Shown: positions 9,742 to 19,299 of the stretch, in pieces | Layout of the letters: every line of letters starts with the position of its first letter | Position numbering within the stretch: position 1 is the first letter of the stretch | Assembly (NCBI GenBank): GCA_036244855.1 | Contig: BQKZ01000109.1 | Span: 55,425 to 78,541, forward strand | DNA length: 23,117 nt | Direction of reading: 5' to 3' | From: Temnopleurus reevesii | Taxonomy: Eukaryota > Echinodermata > Echinoidea > Temnopleuroida > Temnopleuridae | The notes under the pieces: generated by a model | What the model was told of the DNA's origin: nothing | Database searches by the model: none | What the model saw: the letters and a program-made list of their open reading frames with translations, nothing else | Translations under genes and position numbers: made by a program

Positions 9742-11878
9742 AAGTGGTTGTTCACCAAAGGCAATATTGTTCTTTTATCACATCAATTTTTTCTTGTTTT
9801 TTATATCTTTGTTAGAATATAGATATGATTTGAAGGGTGGATGTTTCATTTCGTCGCTAACGCTATAAGAACCATAATAATCATTATATACACATGATAC
9901 GTGATTAGTTCAGTTATCATGACACCCGAACAACGAATTAAAACATTTCGAACATCTGGAGAGATTTATCAATTTGTAAAACAATCGCTCTGTAACAAAA
10001 TCGATGATTTCCTTGTGAAATAACGACAGCTGGATCTGTAATCAGGCTGACGTAAAACAATTTAGAATCATTTACAATTCCCAACATGCTACACGTGAGT
10101 GACAAATTGCCGATAAAAGATATATATCTGAAATAAATTTAGCAATGGTATTTAAAGTTGAAATATGTAAAATTATGTTTAGATTTAGATGAAGCATATC
10201 GGAATTAAACACGAAATAGATTTATCTATAGGGGACCATACCCTGTCATGAACAAGAAAGAGTGGAACAAAGTTCCACATGATCCCTTTCCAATTTTTTT
10301 TTGAAAGAGTTGAGAGCTTTAGGCATCCGTGTATAAATGATCCAATCGCATTGTCATAAACATGATAAAGTAATCATCATCGCCTAGGTGTAATACAGTT
10401 TGTATGAGACACATGAAATAAAGATTTTAATCTTGACAAGCTTTCTATTTGGGCTACTATGACTCACACTGAATTGTTCCCTAATTATCACAGCAACAGT
10501 CCAACCCGATCAAATTCATGTCTTGTGCCACGAGCTGTAATTTTCATCAGGTAATGGCGGTATGCACCTGTAAACTAATCCACTATACATCTTGTCATGT
10601 ACGTGTGATGGAACGATGGGCACGTGTACTTGGGAGGGTGTTGTCGTCTGCATGTGAAAAATTACGCCCCTCATTTGCAAAAAATTAAAGATAATTCATG
10701 ATATTTGTTTGTGTGGATTGAATTTGTTTTAAATAACGTTTCAGAAGTTATCATATAGTCGGTGTTTCATAGTGAATGGAGTATCATTCATTGACACATC
10801 TCTGACATCATCACGTCTGATAGGAAATCTATCACTGTAGAATATGCTGTCTCATCAATGAATATTTGAATTGACGGTGTCTAGATCTGTTTGACTGTTT
10901 TGGGGTGTCACTCTTAAGTGGGAAAATAATATGACATCCAGGGGCTTACCCTGGCGGTGCGGCGTCGTCGATTGAAACGGTTCAAAGTTGGCAGAAAACA
11001 AGATTGAGTTAGGCATGCCGCTGCCAAGAGATGGCGCAATACCAATTGAATTCACGTAGAGTATTGATCCATGCCATTCAACTGCTGTAGTTTGAGTGGA
11101 GAAAAATGAAGGGAAAATAAACATTTACATTTGTTTTAAACAAGTTAACTAGAACTATTTAAAATGGAAAAAGATTAGAGCAAACACGTGTAAATTTAGA
11201 ATGCAATTGACATAATCCATTTCAAAAGTTGGTGCAACATTTGCGGGATTGGGGTACATATTCATGGCTTTGAATCATAGCTTTGAATGCATAACTTTTT
11301 ACTCTCAAAATCTTACGCAACAAAAGTATACGTTCTTAGAAATTAAAAAAAAATACATTAAATTGTTTAAAAGGTTTTAAAGTTTCTTAAACAGTCCCAT
11401 TACTGATTTCACAAAACAATTTTACGTTCTTTAGCACCCAAAGAAAATATGAGGGGAACCCTTTTTCTCAAGGGTTCAAGAATTTTATATGGGACAACGA
11501 AGTTCGAATTTGCTCCTTTTTCTATTACTTTGGAAATATCTTCATCAAACTTCATCGACATAGATAATTAATCCAACCTAACAATCGATACCCCTAAGTG
11601 TGGCGTATATTTCAGGCTATATTTTGATCAACCTCCTTATATTATGGGAATTCCGTTTCGTGCTTAGATTATCATAATGATTTTTGTAGTATTTTTATGT
11701 ATATTATCTTCATGATCTTTCTGCTTTCTCTTGTTGATTACCAAATGAATGGATCTATCGATTGTATTAAATTGAATATGCTTTTTCAATTTTTCAATAG
11801 ATTATAAGAACAAATATTAGCTCTTATCATGCCTGTATTTTTTTCTTTTCTTCTTCTTCTTTCAATATCTCCATCCAG
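9742..11878 (+). other. intron A, right part: no host exon seen on + strand
   Basis: AT-rich sequence ending in a strong pyrimidine tract (TTTTTTTCTTTTCTTCTTCTTC near 11838-11860) and CCAG acceptor. The only coding-like patch is on the minus strand at about 10950-11084. Confidence 0.6.
10950..11084 (-). CDS. candidate antisense exon of unknown function
   Basis: About 48% G+C in an AT-rich intron, and open on the minus strand. Reading minus, a long pyrimidine tract (TTTTCCCTTCATTTTTCTCC, about 11096-11115) leads to CTACAGCAG; the frame then gives VEWHGSILYVNSIGIAPS and continues through LFSANFEPFQSTTPHR to CAG-GGTAAGC, a good donor. Open frame continues a little beyond both sites (10855-11124). 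I do not recognise the peptide. If real, it is one internal exon of a gene nested in or overlapping the FAM20C-like intron; alternatively it is a relic of a transposon ORF or an unusually exon-like chance stretch. Confidence 0.3.
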
Positions 11879-11971
11879 AGTACAACGTGAATACGAGACA
11901 TTACCAGACCATTTTTACTTTTCTGATATAGAGAGACATAATGCAGAGATTGCCGCCTTTCACCTTGATAG
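11879..11971 (+). CDS. FAM20C-like kinase exon B: diagnostic Glu block
   Basis: Acceptor CCATCCAG, donor GTAAGG. One base completes an Arg with exon A, then 30 full codons, then AG of the next split Arg. It contains DHFYFSD and [13 protein letters not shown], the most conserved signature of FAM20A/C proteins. The Glu before RHNAE (fragment residue 44) aligns with human FAM20C E306. Known of the family: FAM20A carries Gln here and is inactive, so Glu points to an active FAM20C-type kinase. The exon alternative of splicing two bases later would break the frame between the conserved blocks, which fixes the acceptor at 11878/11879. Confidence 0.95.
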
Positions 11972-12712
11972 GTAAGGGTTTCCATGGAAACCAATCCATT
12001 TAACGCTTTTCATTGCTGTTATCACTCTATTTGGGTGTGGCTGCATATTGTCCTTATTTCATAATTTTATACCAATGCATGTATTATTGCGGTATCTGAA
12101 TGCCATAGCTACACACAAGATGAAAAATTTGCCTGCCTGTAATTTTTATTTTCAATTTTATATTTGAGCGAACACTGACATTGACATGTCTGATTGAATT
12201 TGTTAAAACTGATATATGTGTTTCTTATGACACTTCCTCTGTCTGAAGAACATTATTCATAAATTTTAAGAAACATAATATTTGACGTTTGTGTTGTCCG
12301 CGTTTTACGGTAATACTTATAAAATGTATACCAAACATTAGTATTACATTCATTAAACATCTATCGGGGTATTATGAACGGATATTTTCCGTATCATGTT
12401 GAGATTAAATCACTGATTTGAGTTGGACATTATTGCATTTGAGATGCAATGTTTTACAAAACAATATTGTTCATAATGAAGCGGATTGTGCCGAAAATGA
12501 CGTTAGAATTGCGTTATAACCTGATGACGCGACTAAACACAATATCTGTACGTTTGATTGTCGATTTTAATCGTTTTCTGCAATAATACATAAATCTAGA
12601 GATAGTAGACTGTGAAGTTTAAAGTCACTTCCAAAGGGGAAATAAAATCATATGTTGAAATAATTTTAACCAAATACTTCGGGTTCTGTCTCTCCTTTCA
12701 CTCTGTCTGCAG
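11972..12712 (+). other. intron B (741 bp)
   Basis: Starts GTAAGG, ends TCTGTCTGCAG after a pyrimidine-rich stretch. AT-rich; a small hairpin (ATTGCAT-TTGAG-ATGCAAT, near 12432) is the only structure noticed. Confidence 0.85.
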
Positions 12713-12825
12713 AATTTTAGATTTTAGAAGAGCGCCCCCAGTTTCTGGTAGATGGTTCAATATCACGAAAGATTTATTTGAACTGGCAGATCCTGCTTTT
12801 AGAAAAACATTTTTTAGATCGCCAG
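12713..12825 (+). CDS. FAM20C-like kinase exon C: glycosylated insertion
   Basis: Acceptor TCTGCAG, donor GTAAGT. Completes the split Arg, then 37 codons starting ILDFRRAPPVSGRWFNITK and ending KTFFRSP, plus one base. LDFRR-x-PP-V-x-GR is a family hallmark. NIT (fragment Asn 73) aligns with the human FAM20C N335 glycosylation site, agreeing with passage through the secretory pathway. The stretch after TKD is one residue shorter than in human FAM20C and is variable in the family. Confidence 0.94.
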
Positions 12826-13537
12826 GTAAGTTTTTGTATTGATATGTTTTTTTTAAATGCCAAAATCAATTGACTTTCAAATCTTCCATTGTTGCTGTTA
12901 TTTGTCAATATTTTCCAATGGTTCTTCAAAGCGCTGGAACAATTTATCAATTATTGCAAAAAAAATATAATAATGTATAGTTGATTGTCTAAACTGTTTT
13001 ATCTATTGTCGGATTTTGAAATGATAATAACAATATTATTATCAATACATGAAATAACTATCATTCATACTGTTTAACTTTGGTATCGTTTTTACTTCCG
13101 AAAAATATTTTTATTAATGTATTTTTTTCCTCATTCCCTCTTCCCTTTGTTTAACCCTAGTTTGAAAGCACAAACCCTAGACTTTTGGTGCGTGCGTGCG
13201 CAGAGCATGTTACAGGGTATGCATTGTGTGACTACATCACACACATACAACATTGCTCTATCCTTGGGGAGAGCATCCAAACACACAATGCATACCCTGT
13301 ATCACTCTCTGTGTATGCGCACGAAAGCGAAGGGTCTGTTCTAGCAGACTAATGTAACCCCACCCTTCTTCCTTTCCCTCCCTCCCTCTATATTTATCCC
13401 TCCTTCCCCTATCTACCACCCTCCTCTGCGATTCTTTCTTGCAACACCATTTATAAAAGTCATGAATGTTATGTCTCACTAACAGACGTATGACGATTTA
13501 TTGCATAACTATTGTTCTTCTATTCTCTCCCTCCCAG
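12826..13537 (+). other. intron C (712 bp)
   Basis: Begins GTAAGT and ends in a CT-rich tract (TTCTTCTATTCTCTCCCTCCCAG). Contains a fold-back element at about 13155-13338 and a CT-rich patch at about 13356-13440. Confidence 0.85.
13155..13338. mobile_element. fold-back element in intron C
   Basis: A perfect 20-bp inverted repeat (13211-13230 with 13282-13301, core ACAGGGTATGCATTGTGTG) is flanked outward by imperfectly paired arms: ACCCTAGACTTTTGGTGCG at about 13174 on the left against CGCACGAAAGCGAAGGGT at the right end. Total about 180 bp with a 51-bp loop. This is MITE-like; no convincing target-site duplication is visible. Transcribed within the intron, it could form a hairpin in the pre-mRNA about 200 bases before exon D. 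Confidence 0.6.
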
Positions 13538-13718
13538 CAAACAATGTGTGTTTCGTTGGTCACTGTTCCTACTACTGTGAGACAGAGACAGCAGTGTGTG
13601 GTAAACCTGATATGATAGAGGGTTCGGTAGCAGCTTATTTGCCTTCTTTTAAAGCTGCTCCAAGGAAAACATGGCGGCATCCATGGAGACGATCATACAG
13701 TAAACATAGAACAGCTGT
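13538..13718 (+). CDS. FAM20C-like kinase exon D: four-cysteine cluster
   Basis: Acceptor CTCCCAG, donor GTAAGT (exon ends GCTGT). Two bases complete Ala, then 59 codons, then two bases. It opens [13 protein letters not shown] and includes [22 protein letters not shown] and PWRRSY. The cysteines (fragment residues 99, 104, 108, 115) have the same spacing as human FAM20C C362, C367, C371, C378, which form two disulfides in the known fold; this again fits a lumenal protein. The EGS following KPD is a conserved turn of the kinase core. CYYC-type sequence of FAM20B is absent. Confidence 0.95.
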
Positions 13719-13842
13719 GTAAGTGAAAATATTTAGAATGAATATTTGCGAGTAAATATTATTTAGAATAGATATGGTCATAAATGCTGTGAAGCCTTGA
13801 CTTATCGCAACTTGATTTTTTTTGGGAAAGGAAACAACAATT

Positions 13843-14063
13843 ACAGTGAGCAGAAGGGACAGATATATTGGGCAAAGTAAACAACTTCACGTAAGCCTTC
13901 ACATTGGTTTCATGGTCACAAAGGGAAATAACTTCTCCATGTAGTCCTTATCCACTGAACAGATGTGACACCGGTACTAAGATTTCTCCACAGAATAAGA
14001 GGGAAGGAAATTTCTGTGATTTTTTTTACATTGTCATAATTCATTGTTCCTTCTGCTCACAGT
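13843..14063. mobile_element. candidate MITE bounded by 19-bp inverted repeats
   Basis: ACAGTGAGCAGAAGGGACA (13843-13861) pairs inverted with 14045-14063, 17 of 19 bases including a perfect GTGAGCAGAAG core. Span 221 bp, no coding capacity. Short AATT flanks at both sides are too common here to count as a target-site duplication. Consistent with a non-autonomous DNA element lying 125 bases after exon D; internal sequence is not palindromic, unlike the fold-back elements elsewhere in the window. Confidence 0.6.
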
Positions 14064-15527
14064 GAAATTTGCGAAAATGCAGACATTGAAGCTCCAAGTC
14101 ATGATACAATAAAGCATTCATTAGCCATAGATGTTAGCATTAGATGTTCCATTTTTGATTAGCAAATTCTTTTCAAGAACAAAAAATCACGACAATAGAA
14201 TGTTCGCATAAATATCTGGTTTTTCAGTAATGAAACAGATAATTTTCATACACATTGGTTCATGATCTGCTGTACATACATTATTATCATGAGAAAAATG
14301 TAGCCCAAATAGTTACTGATGTGCAACCATGCCGATGTGAATTTCATAGAACTAATCCCTTTTGAAGAAACAGAAAGCATGAAGAAATTGATTCTAAACA
14401 GACCAATAACTTGACGAGCGCCCCCTATGCCCAGATAATGAAGTAGCAGTGTAACCATGGACCGTGGTGTAACCATCTCGGATACACCATGGTACACAGA
14501 ACTCGGTGCTTGGATGTTTTGAAATATTCCAATCTGAGTTTGCACCACGACAAAAAAAAAATCCACCAACCATTTATTCTGGCCCAAACTTGCTTCGTTC
14601 CTTGGTTGCTTGTCTCTCAGGTCACTGGTTGCCATTTGCGACTCACCTGCACCAGTGGCCCCCATATAGGGAGATTCTTGGATCTGCTCCTGAACTATTG
14701 ACAATACAAACGAAAAAAAAATGTTGTTATGGTCCATTTGCTAATTCTACACCAATAATGATAATTCGTACATGATTGAAGATAACATAATAAGATTATA
14801 GTCATTATCGATAAAAGGAATTCATATAACAAAGATGTTTTCAAATGGAAATTACTATTCTAATGGTTAAAGCGAGCTTGATGATCAAAACATGGCAAGT
14901 AAATTATTGTCTCATTTCTTGCAACTATTATGTTGAGAAAAAAATTGTGTATCAAAACAGCTAAAACATTTCAAGACATTAACGTTATTACAAACAAGAA
15001 AGAAAATGACAACTACGAATGGCGAAAACAATATCAGAAATATAAACTATAACACGCAGAGAGCTGATCTCATGACCAATCAATTTAAGAATTAACAGAA
15101 ATGAGAAAATTTCACCGTTTGTAATCGCACAAATAATCTTGATTGACGAGTGCGGGACCTGAAGAAGCATTTATTCTTATTGGTTTCTGATCTCATCTAT
15201 CATTTACATGTTTGTTATTCGCTGTTTTCATGATATAAGACTTAACGGTCGAATTGTTCCCAATCAACAACCGCCTCCACGTTCAAAGTAAAAGTAGTGT
15301 TCAAAATGCGTAAGCCTGATTTATTGGGAGTCAGGGAGATGATTATTATCTGGAGGAGTATCGGAGAGGGAATTTCCCACTCAGAAATTACAAACATGCT
15401 CCCATGGTAAATGTTTTTATTTTGGGAAAATGCTTTTTTTATGGTAATGATCATCTGTTCGTTTCTCCCATCTTGTTGATGATGATTACTTTTTAAAATG
15501 TTCTCGTGTCCCATAAAAAAGTTTTGT

Positions 15528-15735
15528 TTTTACTTTGTATACTTTTATTTTTACCTTTCCCCTGTCCTATTTCAGTTTGTTCGTTATATCCTCCTACGTC
15601 TCTTTACTTTTCGCATTTTCTCTTTCACTCTTTCGACTCTTTCACCTTTTTTTCCATTCTACTCCCCTGTCACTACCCACTCACTCCAACAATCTTCGTC
15701 TCTCCCAATTCGCTACCTTTCCCCATTTTCATATG
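15528..15735. repeat. pyrimidine-rich low-complexity block in intron D
   Basis: Over 200 bases of T/C-rich + strand. All three + frames stay open here and translate to Phe/Leu/Ser-rich strings, a by-product of composition. Similar in character to 3007-3345. Confidence 0.65.
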
Positions 15736-16376
15736 ATATGATTTCCATTTCATAATTATATATTGATATACTCGGGAAACTTCGCCCAATCTCCGGTGCT
15801 ATCCGATCATAATTTTCCACATAATTCCACATGAATGGATGATAAGATTACATAGTATTTTAGCGTCAATTATACCTGTCATCCCAGTGATAGACTTTCA
15901 ATGATTGGTAAAATCCTTTTGATGGTTTCGCTATCACGAATAGGACCGAAGAAGAGTTGCATTATATCACATGAAAGGCGAAAAGAAAAAAAAAGAATGT
16001 TGGTGACGAGATTAACTTCACAGATTTCCGCAATTTATGTCACACAACTGTTGATAAAATAAAAACTGCTTCATTTTATAATGTCCTACATGTTATTGAT
16101 TGAAAGCCACTGACTTACATTGCCGATATTTGAAATAAACTCAGCGCAATTTTATACTCACCTGAATTTAATTATGGACATAAATGGGTACTTTTACGAA
16201 ATGCTTTTTTTTAACTGAAATGGTCAAACATAACGTCCGTTTTAATTTCTGTGACCACACTCCCAACTTCATTTCACTTAAACTCGTTGCCTAATTATTG
16301 ATTAATTTATCTGTTTAAACGGAAACTGAGTAGACATGAATGAATCAATCTTTTCATTTATTTCACATTTTCACAG

Positions 16377-16489
16377 ATGGGAGCAGGACCCTACATATTG
16401 CCATCGTATAGTCATGAATAAACATCCTTATAACAGCGGAAGAAGGTTACTAGATCTCATGGATATGTCCATCTTTGATTTCTTAATGG
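16377..16489 (+). CDS. FAM20C-like kinase exon E: helix before the catalytic loop
   Basis: Acceptor TTTTCACAG, donor GTAAGT. One base completes Val, then 37 codons opening WEQDPTYC and ending in DMSIFDFLM, plus one G. W-E-x-D-P-x-Y-C and [15 protein letters not shown] match the family closely; the Cys (fragment residue 163) aligns with human C426 and should bond to a Cys beyond the window. In the family the next residues are G-N-M-D-R-H-H-Y, with the catalytic Asp (human D458), so the intron here separates this helix from the active-site loop by only about three residues. The following exon was searched for up to 23117 and not found. Confidence 0.94.
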
Positions 16490-16537
16490 GTAAGTCAAAA
16501 TGATTGTTTTTCCTTATATGATGACGGTGATGATGAT

Positions 16538-16866
16538 TAGGAGGAGGAGGAGGAGGGAGAGTAGGAAGAAAAGGAAGATGAGGTGAAAGAGGAGGAGCAG
16601 GAGAATGGGGAGAAGTGGGAGGAGGGGAGGAGAAGAAGGAAGCAGAGGAGGAATAAGTAAAGGAGGAAGAAGAGGACGAGAAAGAGAAGGAGGAAGAGGA
16701 TGACGAAGAGGATGACGAAGAGGAGGAGGGAGAGTAGGAAGAAAATGAAGAGGAGGTGGAGGAGGAGGGGGTGGAAGGGAAAGAAGATTGGAAGAGGAGA
16801 AGCAGGAAATGGAGGAGGAGGAAGAGGAGAAAAAGGAAGAGGAAAAGAAGGTAAGAAAGAAGATAA
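16538..16866. repeat. 330-bp polypurine tract (GGA/GAA-rich)
   Basis: The + strand is almost entirely G and A for about 330 bases, starting about 50 bases after the exon E donor. GGAGGAGGGAGAGTAGGAAGAAAA-like sequence occurs twice (about 16547 and 16723), showing internal duplication. Mirror-symmetric purine runs of this kind can form triplex DNA. Minus-strand frames give Leu/Pro/Ser-rich strings and are not genes. Confidence 0.9.
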
Positions 16867-17484
16867 AGAGGATAGCATGATCTGCCATGACGCTAGTGAT
16901 GTTTTACACATCATTACCCCGGCCGTAGCCATGATGGTAAGCCGCCAAATGTGTAGCACTCCGGCGTGTTCTCCGTGATGTATAAGTATGGATTAACTTT
17001 TTACCCAATCAAGAATGATGCTGTACTGGGATTTCAACTCGGACTTCCAGCTTCTCGGTCACATGAATTCACCACGAGGCCGTGACGAGTCCATGGTATT
17101 ATTTTGATTGAAAATTTCTATACATACGACGCCATTTTAGGGTATCTGAGTTTAAGAAATAAATTGTAAAGTACATAAAGTTGACCCATATAGTAACTTA
17201 TCCCACATTATACGGCTTTCTAGTTAAGGAGTTAAAAACAAATAATCGGCCATTCACTATCGACGCACGGTGCCTAAATCCGAGTTGGGCTCCGTCCGTG
17301 ACTTTTTGAATGTTTGCTAGTTTTTGTATACATGTCCTTATTGCTTAAATATGTGACATAGTTTTCACACAAGTCGTATTTTGATTTATGATGAAAAACG
17401 CTCACTTTTTAGAATTTAATATTTAATCATGGTTGGAGTATCTAACTGCAGAAGTAAACTTAAATTCAAACAGTGACATACAAA

Positions 17485-17557
17485 CGCACCCACACACACA
17501 GACACACACACACCAATATAAACATCACACTCACGTACATATACACACAAACATACC
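17485..17557. repeat. CA-rich microsatellite, degenerate
   Basis: Interrupted CACA runs (ACCCACACACACAGACACAC and following), decaying into CACTCAC and ATACACAC. Confidence 0.8.
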
Positions 17558-18374
17558 ATCATCGTCCATAAAGTTGGATTATTGCACTCACAGACTGACC
17601 TACTTTCTCAAAAGTTACACCTTTCCTTGTCGATTTATTATCCGATTGTTAGGCAAACATTTTGATACTTATTAGAGAGAAAGTGATGTTATTATATTGC
17701 TGGTAGGGTTAATGGGATGTTTGAACTAGGCTATCGGAACTTATCTTATCAAAGTAGGAGGTATTTCCAGACATGTAAATATTCAATATTGGTCGAGATT
17801 TCTTTACCTCTCCTAGCGCCATGATGTAGTAATTCTGACAAATCAGTATTTCATTTTTGACATTACTGGGTCACTAGAACATGCTTTATCAAACAGTATA
17901 CTAAATATAATTGTAAAGACATATATAAACAATTTATATCTTTCACATTTTTATCTCATTTTGATGAGAGTAGTCTGCACCCTCGAAAATAGAACAACAT
18001 TGGATAACCGAGACATGATAAAAAATTGAACTTTCGATCTTTCTGTGTCACTATGTAAAGTTCAAAGATCTGTCATAGCGTAGTGAGTTTTTGTTTATGT
18101 GATTATAATCCGAACTGTCTATGTTTTGGTTTTGTAGGGGCTGAGATATTTTGATTGATAATGTTCTTATGGGCTCCCATTCTAGCTGCCGATGCTTTAG
18201 TAGATTGCCCTATATTTATTTTTCCACGAAGAGTTGTTAATATTATGTGGATTGCACGGTTTAAGCAGGATCATGGAGCAGGATATAAATAGCTAATTTA
18301 TTGATTCAAGAAGGTAATATTGTTTCCATTTTTCAATGAAGCACTACCCCTTTCCCTAAATGACAACGACAATG

Positions 18375-18547
18375 AACACGATATAAACTATTATCGAAAT
18401 ATAAATTTGGACGCAAATTCAATGGTCCTTTGTAATGCTTTTCAAATCAAAACCGGCTTCCGATTGTTGTGTCCGCACAGTTGAATACACGGCGTACGAT
18501 TCTGTTGTTTGTAGCCCAGTTAACTTTTGGAAATAGTTATATCGTGT
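18375..18547. mobile_element. MITE copy 2, same family as 5950-6135
   Basis: The left end AACACGATATAAACTATTATCGAAA-like and right end ATAGTTATATCGTGT repeat the termini of copy 1 with substitutions, and internal landmarks are shared in order: ATTCAATGGT-CTTTGTAAT, GTCCGCACAGTT, CACGGCG-ACG. CAATG flanks it on both sides (18370-18374 and 18548-18552), a 5-bp target-site duplication different from that of copy 1. About 173 bp, non-coding. More decayed arms suggest an older insertion than copy 1. Confidence 0.85.
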
Positions 18548-18693
18548 CAATGGTAATCATAATTGTATTTGAAAATGATTTTGATAGTTTTGCTTGTTAC
18601 AATCAATATGATCAATGGATTATCATAAAATGATAATGGTGTGAATACAAAAGGTCCGCACATTCCATATAGTCTAGTTGGATAGACTTATAA

Positions 18694-18710
18694 GGGGGGC
18701 GGGGGGGGGG
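18694..18710. repeat. G-rich run (G6-C-G10)
   Basis: Two G runs separated by one C. Could support G-quadruplex formation with neighbouring G; also error-prone in sequencing. Confidence 0.85.
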
Positions 18711-18744
18711 CAACATTAGTCCTGCATCAGCTGCTAGTTTGACC

Positions 18745-18821
18745 TGTTGGACTAACAATTTAGTCGCTGGACTAACAAAATACTGGTCATTTATTCTGGA
18801 CCCCACCATTTTAGTCCAACA
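18745..18821. repeat. 11-bp perfect inverted repeat in a GGACTAA-rich patch
   Basis: TGTTGGACTAA (18745-18755) is perfectly inverted at 18811-18821. Further GGACTAA/TTAGTCC copies occur at about 18715, 18768 and nearby. May be a small fold-back structure; no target-site duplication seen. Confidence 0.6.
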
Positions 18822-19113
18822 AACTCTATCAGATGGGACCGTCTCGACTACCATAGGTTTATAGTCCTTAAGATAAAACCTGACAATTGTTTATCCATTT
18901 GGAATTAAAACATGAAAATGTTGCCGATAGCAGTTTGAGATTAAGAGATGACAAAATGGAAATCTGAAACTATATGGAATGGATATTTACTTGGATAAAG
19001 TTTGTCTAGTGTGAAGTACGATACGATGGTTTACATCATTTAGGTCGGACCTCAAAGGGAGATAGAAAGAGAGAGGCAGGCATGCAGAAAAGACCAAAGG
19101 GAATGGGGAAGAA

Positions 19114-19115
<2 letters not shown>

Positions 19116-19156
<41 letters not shown>
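19116..19156. repeat. (GA)n microsatellite
   Basis: About 20 AG units with a single GG interruption near the right end. Confidence 0.95.
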
Positions 19157-19277
19157 TTAAAAATGAAGTTTGAAATTGCAAATTTGAAGAAAAAGGTTTT
19201 CTTTGAGGTAGCTGAAGATGATTGATGAGTTCATGTCTGGTTCAAGACATAACTCACATTGTTAAGATAGCCACATG

Positions 19278-19299
19278 ACACGATGATATTACATCGTGT
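19278..19299. repeat. short perfect hairpin
   Basis: ACACGATG (19278-19285) and CATCGTGT (19292-19299) flank a 6-base loop. Too short to assign a role; possibly chance. Confidence 0.5.

Larger units (their letters stand above)
13719..16376 (+). other. intron D (2658 bp)
   Basis: Begins GTAAGT, ends TTTCACATTTTCACAG. Contains a long-span inverted repeat (13843-14063) and a pyrimidine-rich block (15528-15735). The rest shows no recognisable gene. A minus-strand open frame of 163 codons (14246-14737) resembles nothing known. Confidence 0.8.
7057..16489 (+). other. FAM20C-like secretory kinase gene, internal part (5 exons, 5' and 3' ends outside)
   Basis: Five exons join in phase (junction phases 2-1, 2-1, 1-2, 2-1) to 192 continuous residues matching the FAM20 kinase family at about human FAM20C 263-454. 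Known of the family: FAM20C is a Golgi-resident, secreted Ser/Thr kinase that phosphorylates Ser-x-Glu motifs of secreted proteins, including casein and biomineralisation phosphoproteins; FAM20B is a xylose kinase and FAM20A a pseudokinase partner. The sequence is of A/C type: it has the FYFSD and [14 protein letters not shown] blocks and GKPD...EGS region that FAM20B lacks. Intron lengths are 4743, 741, 712 and 2658 bases, with more than 6.6 kb after the last exon. No frameshift or stop interrupts the joined frame, so the gene looks intact. A FAM20A-type identity is disfavoured by Glu at the key position. In an echinoderm, a role in skeletal or secreted phosphoproteins would be an inference. 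Confidence 0.93.

Noticed and set aside
13258..13479. Minus-strand 73-codon frame
   Set aside because: Runs through the right arm of the fold-back element and a CT-rich patch in intron C.
14246..14737. Minus-strand 163-codon open frame in intron D
   Set aside because: No family resemblance, crosses poly-A/T runs, no start or splice context; overlapping + frames are also open over part of it. Probably chance.
15498..15755. Three overlapping + frames
   Set aside because: All three phases are open at once because the DNA is T/C-rich; not coding.
16514..16978. Leu/Pro/Ser-rich minus frames and a Lys/Arg/Glu-rich + frame
   Set aside because: By-products of the polypurine tract.
18000..18080. 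Overlapping inverted matches (TTGAACTTT/AAAGTTCAA and GATCTTT/AAAGATC)
   Set aside because: The order of the arms does not allow one hairpin; short enough to be chance in AT-rich DNA.
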